DNA of 64,000 bases from CBDCIS01 sp965217565. GTDB lineage: Bacteria > Chloroflexota > Dehalococcoidia > Lucifugimonadales > CATOSD01. The position numbers and the translations under genes were made by a program. The notes beneath the pieces were generated by a model, which was not told the DNA's origin, searched no databases, and saw nothing but the letters and a program-made list of their open reading frames with translations. The number at the start of each line of letters is the position of its first letter. Position 1 is the first letter of the stretch. The stretch covers positions 491,785 through 555,784 of the forward strand of contig CBDCIS010000002.1 of NCBI GenBank assembly GCA_965217565.1, read 5' to 3'. Shown here piece by piece: positions 53,478 to 64,000 of the stretch.

Positions 53478-53871
53478 GTGTTTCCCCAACAGGAGATAGG
53501 AAGAAATGCCGATCTATTTTACCAATAGCACGCTGCCGTGGACTCCCCTTGATGAAAGGTAGACCCTTGCCTATGAACGTCCGAAGCACAATTGTCCAGC
53601 AGCCCCTGCCGGGTATTCCATAGTGGTGATGGGATCGTATTTGCAGGCTGGACCGGCTCTGGAGAGAAACGTCGACATCGTAACTGCACCCGGGACCAAG
53701 CGTACTCCGGGAGGAGGGTCACGTGGATCACGTTGCTATTAAGGCTCTGGGATGCCGAGCCCCGCATTGCTAAATTGCCCGGGCTGGATAGGCCCTTGGA
53801 TGTTGACTCATCTCGACGTGAATTTCCTCTGACCCTACCGGAATGACGAATCGCCTTGTCCCTTCCGCCGC

Positions 53872-54545
53872 TCATCCCGCCTGCTCCGCTTCATCCAGCA
53901 GGCCGTTGCGCACGGCCCAGACCACGAGCTCCTGCTTGGACTCGACCCCCAGCTTCTCCTGGATGCGGTAGATGGCGTTCTTGATGGTCGAGGCCTTGTT
54001 GCCCCTGCCTCGGCGATCTGGGCGTAGGACTTGCCCTCGGCGAACAGCCTCAGGATCTCCCTCTCCCGGTCCGTTATCGACTCCAGGCCCCGCCCGGCGC
54101 CGAGACCGCGCTGGCCCCTGATCATGGCGAAGACCCGCCGTATGTACCGGTCCGGTATGCGCAGTTTCCCCTGGGCCAGGTCCCGGATAGCGACCGCCAG
54201 CTCCTCCGGCCCCGAGTGCTTCTGAAGGTAGCCCGTCGCCCCAGCGGCCACGGCCTCGATCACGGCATCCTCGGCGGTGGAGGCCGTGAGCATCAGCACC
54301 TGGACGTTCGGCAGCTCCTCCATGATCTCCCGGCAGGCGTCGACGCCGTCCTTGCCCGGCATCATCACGTCCATGACGATGACGTCGGGCTCTACCCGCT
54401 GCGCCATCCTGACCGCCTCGACGCCGTCCGAGGCCTGTCCGACGACCTCGAAGTCCTCTTCGCCGTCCAGGGCCTCCCGCAGGCCGTTCCTCATGATGGG
54501 GTGGTCGTCCGCCACCATCACCCGTATCCGCTCGGTCGATGACAT
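53872..54545 (-). pseudogene. NarL/LuxR-type response regulator with a one-base frameshift
   Basis: From ATG 54545: receiver domain (RVMVADDHPIMRNGLREAL, phospho-acceptor Asp in VIVMDVMMPGKDG, Thr and Lys positions LTAST and YLQKHS). Then the LuxR HTH begins ITDREREILRLFAEGKSYAQIAEA. Near 54002 the frame changes: the correct end (RGNKASTIKNAIYRIQEKLG and on to LLDEAEQAG, stop at 53872) lies in another frame, so one base appears to be missing. The unshifted frame would run to 53835 with a nonsense tail. Either a broken regulator or consensus error. Downstream of its histidine kinase by 24 bases. Confidence 0.78.
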
Positions 54546-54569
54546 GTCGGTCTCCTTCCTCAAGACTGC

Positions 54570-55811
54570 CTACAGCGGCATCTCGCACGTCACGGTCGTT
54601 CCCCCGCCGGGTCCGCCCGTCTCCACGACGAGCCTGCCGCCCAATCTTTCGGCGTCCGCCTCCATTCCCCTGAAGCCCCGCCCGCGTTCGGCGTAGTCTT
54701 CGGGAAGGCCGACCCCGTCGTCCGATACGGAGAGCCGCAGTCCGCCGCTCTCGAAGTCCAGCCTGACCTCCACGCGGCTTGCACCGGCGTGCAGGAAGGC
54801 GTTGGTGAGGGCGTTGTGGGCTATGGAGAAGAGACGGGCCTTGGTCTCCACGGCAAGGGGAGGCTCGGTCCCGGTCTGGAGCAACTCCGCCGGAATCGAG
54901 GCGGTCTTCGAGAAGTTGTCGGCGTGGGACCAGAGCACGCGGCCCAGCTCCCTTCCCTCGAAGAGCCCGCCCTCGTCTATGGGACGCCGCAGCTCCCAGA
55001 TGACCGCCTTCGACAGCGACGAGGTCGCCGCCAGGGTCTCCGCCAGCTCCTCGTTTGCGCCGCCGGCCATCCTCATGGCCCGGTGTATCCCCATGGAGAC
55101 CATGTACGCCGTCTGCGCGGCGGTGTCGTGGATGGCCTGGGAGAGCTCGATGCGCTCCCGGTGCAGCTCCCGCTCCCGCTCGGCGGAACGCTGCCGCCTG
55201 ACCCGCTCGAAGCGGGCGACCAGGCTCACGCATCCGACGACGCCGTACATCGCCGCGACCCTGCCGAGCAGGGCCTTCTCCTCGCCGGAAGCGAGATCGA
55301 GGCCCGGGTCCACCGCAAAGCTGACGACGGCATAGACGAGGGCGACCATCGTGGTCCACGCCAGGCCGAGCCACAACGACGTGAAGACGACGGCGAACAG
55401 GGCGAGCGCGACGTAGTAGGCGACGAAGAAGTGGATGTCGAAGTCGGCGGCCATGACGATGGCGCCGGTGATCAGGGCGACGTCCATGGCGCTCAGGAAC
55501 AGCAGCCAGCGCCACGTCGCCGCCCAGCCCCGGTGGAGCCGGTAGTGGACGAGGCCGTTGAACGCCACCAGCGGCACGTGCAGGAACAGGTACTGCCCGT
55601 GGGTGTCCAGCCAGAACTCCGGTCGGTAGGCCAGCTGGGCCAGGGCGACCGCCCAGACGAACCAGCGCAGCCAGACGGAGACCTTCGCCCCGAAGAGGAG
55701 CACCTCCGGGTCGGCCCGGACGGTGCGGACGAACCACCCCGACACTCCGGCTCCGGGCACGGCCGTGCCCCCGCACCGCCTCTCCGACCTTCTCTGGGGC
55801 GCTGCGGGCAT
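54570..55811 (-). CDS. NarL-type sensor histidine kinase with multi-helix membrane sensor
   Basis: About 413 residues from ATG 55811 (earlier in-frame starts exist but look non-coding). About six hydrophobic helices (residues 45-205; e.g. WFVWAVALAQLAY, ALALFAVVFTSLWLGLAW). Then the HisKA_3 dimerisation part IELSQAIHDTAAQTAYMVSMG (His in AIHDTAAQ), and an HATPase end with NALTNAFLHAGASRVEVRLDFESGG and DDGVGLPEDYAERGRGFRGM. It would sense a membrane-linked signal and phosphorylate the regulator that follows. The 780 bases upstream (55812-56589), GC-rich in part, hold no gene I can support. Confidence 0.82.
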   Translation of the reverse strand: MPAAPQRRSERRCGGTAVPGAGVSGWFVRTVRADPEVLLFGAKVSVWLRWFVWAVALAQLAYRPEFWLDTHGQYLFLHVPLVAFNGLVHYRLHRGWAATWRWLLFLSAMDVALITGAIVMAADFDIHFFVAYYVALALFAVVFTSLWLGLAWTTMVALVYAVVSFAVDPGLDLASGEEKALLGRVAAMYGVVGCVSLVARFERVRRQRSAERERELHRERIELSQAIHDTAAQTAYMVSMGIHRAMRMAGGANEELAETLAATSSLSKAVIWELRRPIDEGGLFEGRELGRVLWSHADNFSKTASIPAELLQTGTEPPLAVETKARLFSIAHNALTNAFLHAGASRVEVRLDFESGGLRLSVSDDGVGLPEDYAERGRGFRGMEADAERLGGRLVVETGGPGGGTTVTCEMPL

Positions 55812-56589
55812 TTGATCGACTGCGCCGAGACCGTCCTCCGTCAATGGCGGACTCCCCCTTTGTGACGATGTGAACAGTTGCCTCCGGCACCTCCAAAGTA
55901 CCCTCTCCGAGGGACGGTTGTCGAGTGCCAATAGCACCCTGCGACATGGGGCGATAGGACTCCTATCAAGCACGTCAAAAGCACTCAACACATATGCGTA
56001 TTAGACAGGGCGAACGGCGGGGTCTATTGGCCCCAAAATGGTTCCAAAACGACCGCTCTGAACGCCCCCCCCCCGAAAAAGTCCTGTCAACAATGTGACG
56101 CACGGCTCTTGATGGCCTTGGCCCTTGCCTCTAGCGTCATAAAGGGCATTCTTCGCCAAGTTTACGCATGCCTGGTCAAAGAAGAGGTCGTGCCCAAATA
56201 AAGTGGGAGTTCTCGAAAATCATAGTCGATACGGTTTCCCGACGATGGACGGGCTGGCTGGACGCCCGGAGTGCGGCATGCGCTCCGGGGCGTGGGTGGA
56301 AGCGCTATAGGGCGGCGCGGCAGCTTCCTCGCCGGAACGGCGGTTCGAGCGTTCCGGCTCCGCTATCGCCGCGGGCGTCCGCCGGACCTTCACGACCGGG
56401 CGCACACCAAGCCCCCCACGACCTCCCCGGCCCCGGATCTATTCCGGGGCCGTCCCGCGCCCGCCCTCCGTCCCCGGCCGGGTCCCCCGGCCTCGACCGC
56501 CTTCTGAAGACAGGGGGCCGTCGGCCATCCGTGCCAGGCCCCCGGCCCGCCCGCCGTTTCCGCAAAGAAATTACTGGAGGAATCCTACC

Positions 56590-59500
56590 TTGAACAGAGG
56601 ATATCGGTTATCCAATCGAAGCAAGAAGTTCAGATATACATGGGCGGTTGGGCTTGAGGGGGTGAGCAGGCTCCGCGGCTTGCGGCTGTGGCTGGTCCTG
56701 GCGGCGGCGGCGGTGCTGGCCGTGCTGGGTACGTTGAGCGCCCCGCCCCCGGCCGGGGCCCAAGAGATCGTGCTGCTGAGCAATACCGGCGAGACCGCTG
56801 CTGCTGGTATATCTGGTGTCAGCAGCAGCACGCACGCCACGCGGTTCACCACGGGCGCGCATGCCAATGGCTACTCGATCGCGTCGGTCACGGTTGATGT
56901 CAGTAGAGGCTCGAATGCCTCGATGCCGCAGCTCTCGATCTACTCATCGAGCGAGGCGGGAACCACGGCCATGCCGACGGCCCAGCCGAACGCGGAGCTG
57001 TTCAGCTTCGACCCGCCGGCCACGTTCGGCTTGGGCCTGCAGACCTTCACCGCGCCCGCGACGGGCGCGACGCTGGCGCCCAATACCAGCTACTGGATCG
57101 TCGTGTCCGGCGGGTCGACGGAATGGCAAATCAGATCGAACGCCGACGCTGCCTCGCACGCGGACAGCGGTTCTCAGAGCGGCTGGTCGTTTCATGGCCG
57201 GGTGATCAAGCGTGCCAGCGCCGCCGCCTGGCCGGTCGTCAACACCGGTACTACCGATGAGTACGAGCACCTGCGCATCTCGATCCAGGGCGAAGCGCAC
57301 ACGTCCGACCAAATCCCGCCGACCGTAACCAGCGTGACGGTCAATTCAGTCGGCACAGAGATAGCCGTCACTCTCAATGAGCCAATTCTGACAACGGGGT
57401 CGGATCGCGGACCTAACATTCGTGGCGCTTTCACAATCACAGCGGACGGACGACAGCGCTTCATCCACGGTAGCAGCATCCGTGCAACAGGCCATTTGTT
57501 TTTGTTCCTCATAACCGCGAACCGCATCAGAATGGATCAGTCGGTCGTGGTCACATACACCGATCCGACGGAGGGCGACGATGCCTTGTTTCTTGAAGAT
57601 GTGGCCGGCAACGACCTGGCCACGTTCACGACCGGGTCCGGCGACGTGCCCGCGGTGGTCAACAACTCAACCTACGTCGATACCACGGTCCTGGTGCCGG
57701 ACAGTACTTCTTTTGGCTTCGTTGTGCGTGACGGTGATGTTCTCACCATTGCCTTCACCGATGTCGTGGCGGTCCCCGACGACGCAGTGGAGAAGGCGGC
57801 GTTCCTTGCCGACCTGGCAGCGTCATTCGCGATCACGGCGAATCACGCACCGGTCGCGTTCACGATCGACCCATCAAGCGATTTCCTAAGGGCCGGTCTT
57901 TCCTTCGCGCTGGGCAGGCTGATCGGGATGGGACAGATAGTAGAAGTCAGGTATACGAAGCCGGACACGGGCACGGTGTTCATTGAAGACGAGTCGGGCA
58001 ACCAGGCGGAATCGTTCACGCGCGACACTGATAACGACTCGGCGGTCTTCTTCAATGATTCGACCGTCGATACTCCGCCGTGGCTGGGCAGCGCCACGGT
58101 GAACGCGGCCGGTACGCAGCTGGACCTGGTCGAAGACCAGGTCTTGGCCGTGCCCACCAACTACACGACGCTGGCCGGCCGATTCACCGTTACCGTCGAC
58201 GGCGCGAGCGTCACGCCCACGCTGCCGGACGCCTCGCAGGTCCCGGAGAGTGGGCGGCTCGCGCTCAGCTTCTCGACGGCGATCGAGGCCGGCCAGCTGG
58301 TGGTGGTCACGTACACCGATCCCACGACCGGCGACGACGAGAACGTCGTCGAAGACGCGGCCGGCAATGAGGCCGCCACCTTCACGACGGGCGAAGACGG
58401 CGTGGTCGCGGTGACCAACAAGGTCGGGACCGAAGAACCCGAAGGCGGGCCGAGCATTGGCGGCAGCATCGCCGTGGGTGAGACGCTCACCGCCGACACC
58501 TCCACCATCACCGACGACGACGGCGCCTCCAGCCCGACGTACACCTACCAGTGGGCACGGGTTGATACCGCTGGAACCGCAACGGACATCTCCACCGCCA
58601 CCGGATCCACGTACGAAATCGTCTCCGCCGACGCGGGCAACCGTCTGCGGCTGACCGTTTCGTTCACGGACGACGCCAGCAATCCCGAGACCAGAACCGT
58701 GACCACCTCCTACGTCCCTCACCAGGACAGGGTGCTCGTCAGTACCTTTGAATTGAGTAACCGCTTGCTAGGTACCAACTATTTTTCTGGATTCGCTCAG
58801 GGCTTCACCGTGGGTATTGTAGGGAAACAGTACAGGGTCAGCAGCAAACAATGGAGCATACGGGACGTCTCCGGTTCAAACGCTGGTGACTCTCAGGCAG
58901 GCTTGTTTCACATAAGTGAGGAAGGTGTTCTGGGCTCCCAAATTGCGACGTTCCCCGGCACACTCACCGCGGGCGAGCCTAGATTCCACGCTCCCACACA
59001 CGCCCTTCTAGATGGAGGAGAAAGATACGGCATCACCTTGTGGGGTGGATCACAACTCTATCGAATTAGATTTTACAATCTAGAAGATACCAGGCCCGAC
59101 TCTTCCTCGTTGAGTGGATCGACGATCATCAAAAGATACCGGGGGCTGACGCTCCCAACTGCTACTGCAGGCACTGTGTATACCGGCTCAATCAATTTTA
59201 GGGTCCACGGTTATGAGGTCGCCGATGCCGCCCACATTACGAGCCTCGAGATCACCAGCGATCCGGGCTCGGACGGTGTGTACGCGACCGGCGAGACGAT
59301 AGCGGTCACCGCGACCCTGAGCGAGGCCGCCACCTTCAGCGGACCCGCTCCCGTTCTCCCCATCGTCATCGGCGACAACACGCGTGAGGCCGGCTACCAC
59401 GCCGCGGCCAGCACCCCGACCAGCTGGGTATTCCAATATGCGGTCACCAACGACGACACCGACAACGATGGAATCAGCATTGAGCAGCACCGCCTGCGCG

Positions 59501-61372
59501 CCGACGCCGACGCCGACCTGGGACATAACCCGATGCCATCGGACCCGGATCACCCGGTCAATGCCCTGCCCTTGATCGAATCCGTCACGGTGACGTCAAG
59601 TCCGGTCGCGCCCAACTACTACGGGCCTGGTGAGACCATCCAGTTCACGGCGACGTTCAGCATTGCGGTGCAGGTGACCGGCGACCCGCAGCTGCGGTTC
59701 AACATCGGCTCGACCCCGGGAGACAATGACCTGGCCAGTTTCGTCAGGGTGGACGAGGGCAACAAGGTCATCTTCGAGTACGTCATCGGCGCCACCGAGG
59801 ACGATGACAATGGCATTTTTCTCCTTGGGGGTGATGACGTGATCAGGCTGGACACCGACGACTCCATCGTCGCCCAGTGGGACAGCAGCAAGAACGCCAT
59901 TCTGACTGACGTGCCACGGTTAGGGGCCCAAGACGGGCACCGCATTGACCAGAACCCGCGCCTGGCCAGCATCGCTGTCACCTCAACCCCCACGAGCGGC
60001 CCTGACTCGGACACCTACGGCTTCGGGGACATCATCGAGTTCACCGCTACCTTCAACCAGGATGTCGTCGTCGTGGGCGCCCCGCGCTTCGAATTCAGCA
60101 TCACGGATCCGGACAACGTCCCTGACTATGCCTTGTACCACGGGGGCAGCGGCGCCAGGGAACTGGTCTTTCGGTACGTGGTGCGCAGCAGTGACGATGA
60201 CCCGGATGGGATCTGGATCCCCCGTGGAACCGACGCGTTCGATCTGGACAGCGACGACAGCATTCGAGGAGAGGTCAACAGCCGGGACGCGGTGTTCGAC
60301 CATGAGAGACTGGGAACACAGGGCGAGCACAAGATCGACGGCACGATCGGCGCTCCGCCGGCGCTGGCCAGCGCCACGGTCAACGCGGCCGGCACGCAGC
60401 TCGATCTGGTCTTCGACGAGGCCTTCGCCGCGCCCTCGAGCTACACGACGCTGGCCGGCCGCTTCGCGGTCAGCGCCGGCGGCGTGAACGCCGCATTCAC
60501 GCTGCCGGCCGCCTCGCAGGATCCGGCCAACCGGCGGCTCGTGCTCAGCTTCTCGACGGCAATCGAGAGAGGCCAGACGGTCGTGGTCACGTACACCGAC
60601 CCCACGACCGGCGACGACGCGAACGTGGTCGAGGACGCCGCCGGCAACGAGGCGGCCACGTTCACGACGGGCCAGGGCGGGGTGGTCGCAGTGACCAACA
60701 ACTCCACGGCCGGTGCGGACACGACCGCGCCAACCGTGACCAGCGCGACGGTCAATGCGGCGGGCACGGTGATCAATGTTGTATTCGATGAAATGATTGA
60801 CCACACCCAATACGATGTCGGAGCCTTCACTGCGGCACTGACCGTGAGCGCCGACGGCAGGCAGCGCATGGTCCCGTCCGTCACTGTGCGAACTGACGGA
60901 AGTGTTGATATACGGCCTGCGACAGCCCATAAGATTCGCGAGGGTCAGTTAGTCGTTTTGAACTACACGGATCCGGCCGGTGACCAGACCGATGTCCTCC
61001 AAGACGCGGCCGGCAACGATGTCGCCAGCTTCACAACCGGCGCCGGGGGCGTGCCCGCGGTGGCCAACAACTCGACATTTGTGGACCGCGAGGCGCCGGA
61101 AGTCGTTGGGGACATTCGAGTTCTTCCAAGCGGCGATTCGCTGGAGATCTTCTTCACTGATGTCCTCGCGGTCCCCGAAGACGCAGCTGAACGAGCAACG
61201 TTCCTGGCGACTCTGGCGGAGGCCTTTGCTCTCACGGCGAATGGCGCGCCGGTTCCGCTCTCGATCGATCCGTCAAGCCTGACGGACTACGGAAAACTCC
61301 AGTTCGACCTGTCGCGGCTGGTGGGCATGGGACACAGCGTGGTCCTCAGCTACACCAAACCGGGACCGGCGC
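56590..61372 (+). CDS. Giant secreted adhesin-like protein with SWM (SwmB-type) repeats, first part
   Basis: TTG start at 56590, with GGAGG 9 bases upstream. Signal peptide at about 25-58 (LRLWLVLAAAAVLAVLGTLSAPPPAGAQE), then about 1,540 residues of repeated Ig-like beta domains. The SWM-type unit ATVNAAGTQLDLVFDEAFAAPSSYTTLAGRF ... RRLVLSFSTAIERGQTVVVTYTDPTTGDDANVVEDAAGNEAATFTTG recurs at least five times with variations. Related proteins are cell-surface or secreted motility/adhesion factors. The frame breaks near 61372 (SYTKPGPARGL replaces the expected repeat), and the open frame ends at 61404. The rest continues in other frames. Exported by Sec. Confidence 0.82.
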
Positions 61373-61375
61373 GCG

Positions 61376-64000
61376 GCCTTGCTCAAGGACGAATCGAACA
61401 ATGAGGCGGCCTCATTCACGACGGGCATTGACGTCGCAGCAGTAAGCAACGAATCGGAGCAAGACACCGCGCCGTGGCTGGTCAGCGCGACGGTCAACCC
61501 GACCGGGACAGAGCTGGCGCTCCAGTTCGACCAGGCCATTACGTTGTTTGCTAGTCTGCCCAGCCTATTCGCGGTCACCGCTGACGGAACGGCCGTCTCG
61601 AGATCTACCACAGCCACCCAATTGAGTTCCCTGTCGGACCCTGCCAACGGGCGGCTCGGGCTCAGCCTGTCGCCAGCGGTGGAGCGGGGCCAGACCGTCG
61701 TGGTCACCTACACCGACCTCACGCCCGGCGACGACGTGAACGTGGTGGAGGATACGGCGGGCAACGATGCGGCGAGCTTTACGACCGGTATGGACGGCGT
61801 CGTTGCGGTGACCAACAACTCGGAAGTCGGGATGGACACGACGGCGCCGGAGCTGAGCAGCGCGGCGGTCAACCCGGCCCGGCGACACGCTGACCGTGAC
61901 GTTCAGCGAGGCCTACGCGGTGCCCTCGGACGCGGCGATGCTGACCGCGTTCTACACGGCGCTGGCGGCCCGCTTCGACCGTCACGGCCGATGCCTCGAC
62001 GGTCACGGTCAGCGAGAGCGATTCCAGTCCGTCCGCCGGCGCCCTCGCCCTGAGCCTGGGCACGACCGTCGAGCACGGCGAGGCGGTGGTCCTGATCTAC
62101 AGCGTCCCCACGATGGGCGACGACGCGAACGTGATAGAGGATGGGGCGGGCAACGAACTGGCCAGCTTCACGACCGGCACAGACGGCGTGGTCATGGTGA
62201 CCAACAATTCGGTGGTCGGGTTTGTCAGTGATCCAACCGGAACCATGGCGCTGGGAAACCTGGGTTCCGCCGGCAGCACTGGGACCGTCGCCGGAAACGT
62301 CGAGGGAATGGGGGTGGCCGTCAGGTTCACGACGGGAAGTTCGACGAACGGCTATGAGCTCTCGGCCGTCAGGCTCATGCTGTGGGCCGACCAGGGCGTC
62401 TCGGTCAAGGTGTCGATCTTTGACCATACCTGGCGCCCCGACGATTGGGCGGAGTCTGACCATCTTCTCGCCGTCCTCGACAACCCCGCGAACGTGCGCG
62501 TCAACCCAGGGAGCGTCAAGACCTTCACCGCCCCATCTCCCGAGAGCCTGGCTGCCTCGACGACATACACCGTGGTGGTCGAGCACGCAGGCGGCGAGGG
62601 CCTTTTCAGGACCATGGCGGCGGCTTCTAAAGACCCAGACGCGGGATCGCTGCCCGGCTGGAGCTTCACGGATGTCCACTATCGCTACTCGACCAGCGGC
62701 TCGATATTCAACCCGTTTCCCAATCGACCGGCATTGGCGCTGTTCGCGTCGGCGAAGGAGGGGTTGAAGCTGGAGACATACGAAATAGTGTCCCAGCCCC
62801 TGGACGGAGATACCTACAAGACCGGTGAGAACATCGAGATCTCGTACGTTTTCAACACGGCGGTGAATTACGTCAAGGGCGGCGCCAGCTTAATGATAGG
62901 CGCCACAACGAAGGAGGCTGCATACGCGACCGGCACTGGCACCAACCAGCTGCTGTACCGGTACCGGGTCCAGGACGAAGACCTCGCGGACACTGACGGA
63001 GTGTCCATCCCCGCCAACTCGCTGGGAGCGACAACGGAAGGAGCCGTGCTGACTGCGGACAACGCTCCGGTGACCCTGGAGCATGTTCTCAAAGCGAGCG
63101 ATTCCGGTCACAAAGTGACGTCCGATTCGACCGGTTGCAAGCACGTGGTCTGCGCCGACGTGGATGTGGCCGCCCTGGGATTGGGGGCCCATGGGGTGGC
63201 TTACTACTACATCGTCGGCGGCCGGGGTAGCCTCTCGAACCGGCTGTTCACCCACGACAGCACCAAGTATGCGGTTGTTGAACTCTTGGTGCGGGAGCGG
63301 CAGAACCGCCTGGAGATGCTGCTGGACAAGGCGCCCAGCGACGCTCTCATCGCGTCGGGCGTCCTGAACGTCGGCGCCAGCAGTTTCAAGCTGGCCAAGG
63401 CGACGGTGAAAGGCGAACGCCGGCTGGTCTGGGACGACAGCGGCCTCCACTGGCGAGACGACATCTCCTACGACACCTGGGCGGTCAGCAACGTAACCGG
63501 CGGAGGCAGATACAGCAGAGACGTGGGCTTGGCGGGCGGTAGCACTGACCGTATCTACACGTCCTTCAAGACCGGGCCCGGCTCCCATCGCCTCGCCAAG
63601 GTGTTGGTGTTCGGAGAGGTGGAGGCGTTGGTGAACGAAGAGGTGAGCACTGAGATTTTCGACGTCAGGATCTATGCCGACAAAGACGGCAAGCCGGGGA
63701 GTGAGCTCATTGCCCTGACCCAGAGGATGCCGAACACCCGCCTTGCGGTGGCAACCCTGGGATTCATATCCACCAGCAAGAAGGTGCTGGAACCCAAGAC
63801 CACGTACTGGGTCGGCGTCCAGAACACAACGAATTCCACCGCGCGGTTGAGATTTCAGTTCGACGGTGACGAAAACGACAATCATACGCTCGAAGGTTGG
63901 AGCATCGGCGACAACAGCCTACATGGGTCGGCCGGCAGCGTGTTCCTGAACGATCGCCCGATCATGATGAGGGTCTACACCGACCCCAACCACATCAGGA
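61376..64000 (+). pseudogene. Giant secreted protein, continuation in three frames, running off the window
   Basis: The next SWM repeat goes on in another frame (LLKDESNNEAASFTTG ... SAAVNPA, about 61376-61880), then in a third (GDTLTVTFSEAYAVPSDAAM ... LAARF, 61880-61976) and a fourth that returns to the first phase (TVTADASTVTVSESD ...) and stays open to 64000. The last part has further beta domains (GLKLETYEIVSQPLDGDTYKTGENIEISYVFNTAV), including a Cys pair, CKHVVCADVDV, and no anchor so far. Each break is a one-base net gain within GC-rich runs. The whole protein would exceed 2,450 residues. Confidence 0.68.

Noticed and set aside
54600..55947. Long reverse-strand open frame running through the histidine kinase and regulator region
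   Set aside because: Only its last 45 codons, near 53872-54010, are real (the shifted end of the regulator). The rest is an Arg/Gly-rich shadow of the kinase gene.
56168..56593. 141-codon frame before the giant secreted protein
   Set aside because: Pro/Arg/Gly-rich composition typical of spurious frames in GC-rich DNA; no ribosome site.

Overview
The window reads as a fragment of a free-living or host-associated bacterium of the Chloroflexota (Dehalococcoidia / SAR202-like). This is inferred from gene content, not from a marker gene: an M55 D-aminopeptidase, a GatC-like/amidase pair, MgtE, CaiB/BaiF CoA-transferases, Ldh2-type dehydrogenase, LarB, MrfA-type helicase, SCO1664/DUF3090 family genes and secreted SWM-repeat proteins, plus many short extragenic palindromes between genes. 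The flanks are GC-rich. The stretch from about 30 to 53.5 kb is visibly poorer in GC and carries most of the insertion sequences, so it looks transferred. I saw no rRNA, tRNA or CRISPR array.

Layout. 1-13.2 kb is mostly metabolic: amidase with a GatC-like partner, D-aminopeptidase, MgtE, a SWIM-finger protein, SCO1664-family protein, an IS5-family element, acyl-CoA dehydrogenase, an IS630 remnant, DUF3090 protein, a phosphonoacetate-hydrolase-like enzyme, Ldh2 dehydrogenase, LarB and a PPOX protein. 13.8-20.6 kb holds a double DTG protease-like protein, a large N6-adenine methyltransferase with a possible nuclease head, and a DUF1998 helicase. At 20.8 kb lies a small SelW/Rdx-type gene with an in-frame UGA in a CxxU motif, a hairpin just after it, a promoter and a terminator: a selenoprotein. 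21.5-30 kb holds a fused CoA-transferase, a membrane glycosyltransferase with C-terminal PA14-like modules, and a winged-helix/membrane protein/ABC transporter group.

30.2-53.5 kb is a defence island with three clusters. (1) An excisionase-like HTH gene behind a near-perfect 20-bp palindrome heads a same-strand set: superfamily 2 helicase with C-terminal PD-(D/E)XK-like nuclease, GNAT-PIN fusion, ASCH protein, a 37-codon ORF, FRG-TPR protein and an 84-codon ORF. The last five junctions overlap by 1 to 14 bases. I do not recognise this combination as a named system. (2) A CBASS operon (TIR-SAVED effector, CD-NTase, E2-E1 Cap2, no visible Cap3), divergent from a Crp/Fnr-like regulator with a dyad and a promoter between them. 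(3) A HEPN-like gene followed by a 1,263-codon protein with a nuclease-like head and a STAND-like body, then an HNH-like gene.

Two IS elements sit inside defence genes: one in the helicase-nuclease gene (TA duplication), one in the HEPN-like gene (TCA duplication). In both cases removing the element and one duplication restores one continuous frame, so both insertions are recent.

53.8-64 kb holds a NarL-type two-component pair, with a frameshift in the regulator, and a giant secreted SWM-repeat protein with three frameshifts that runs off the window. The cluster of one-base shifts may be real decay or consensus error.
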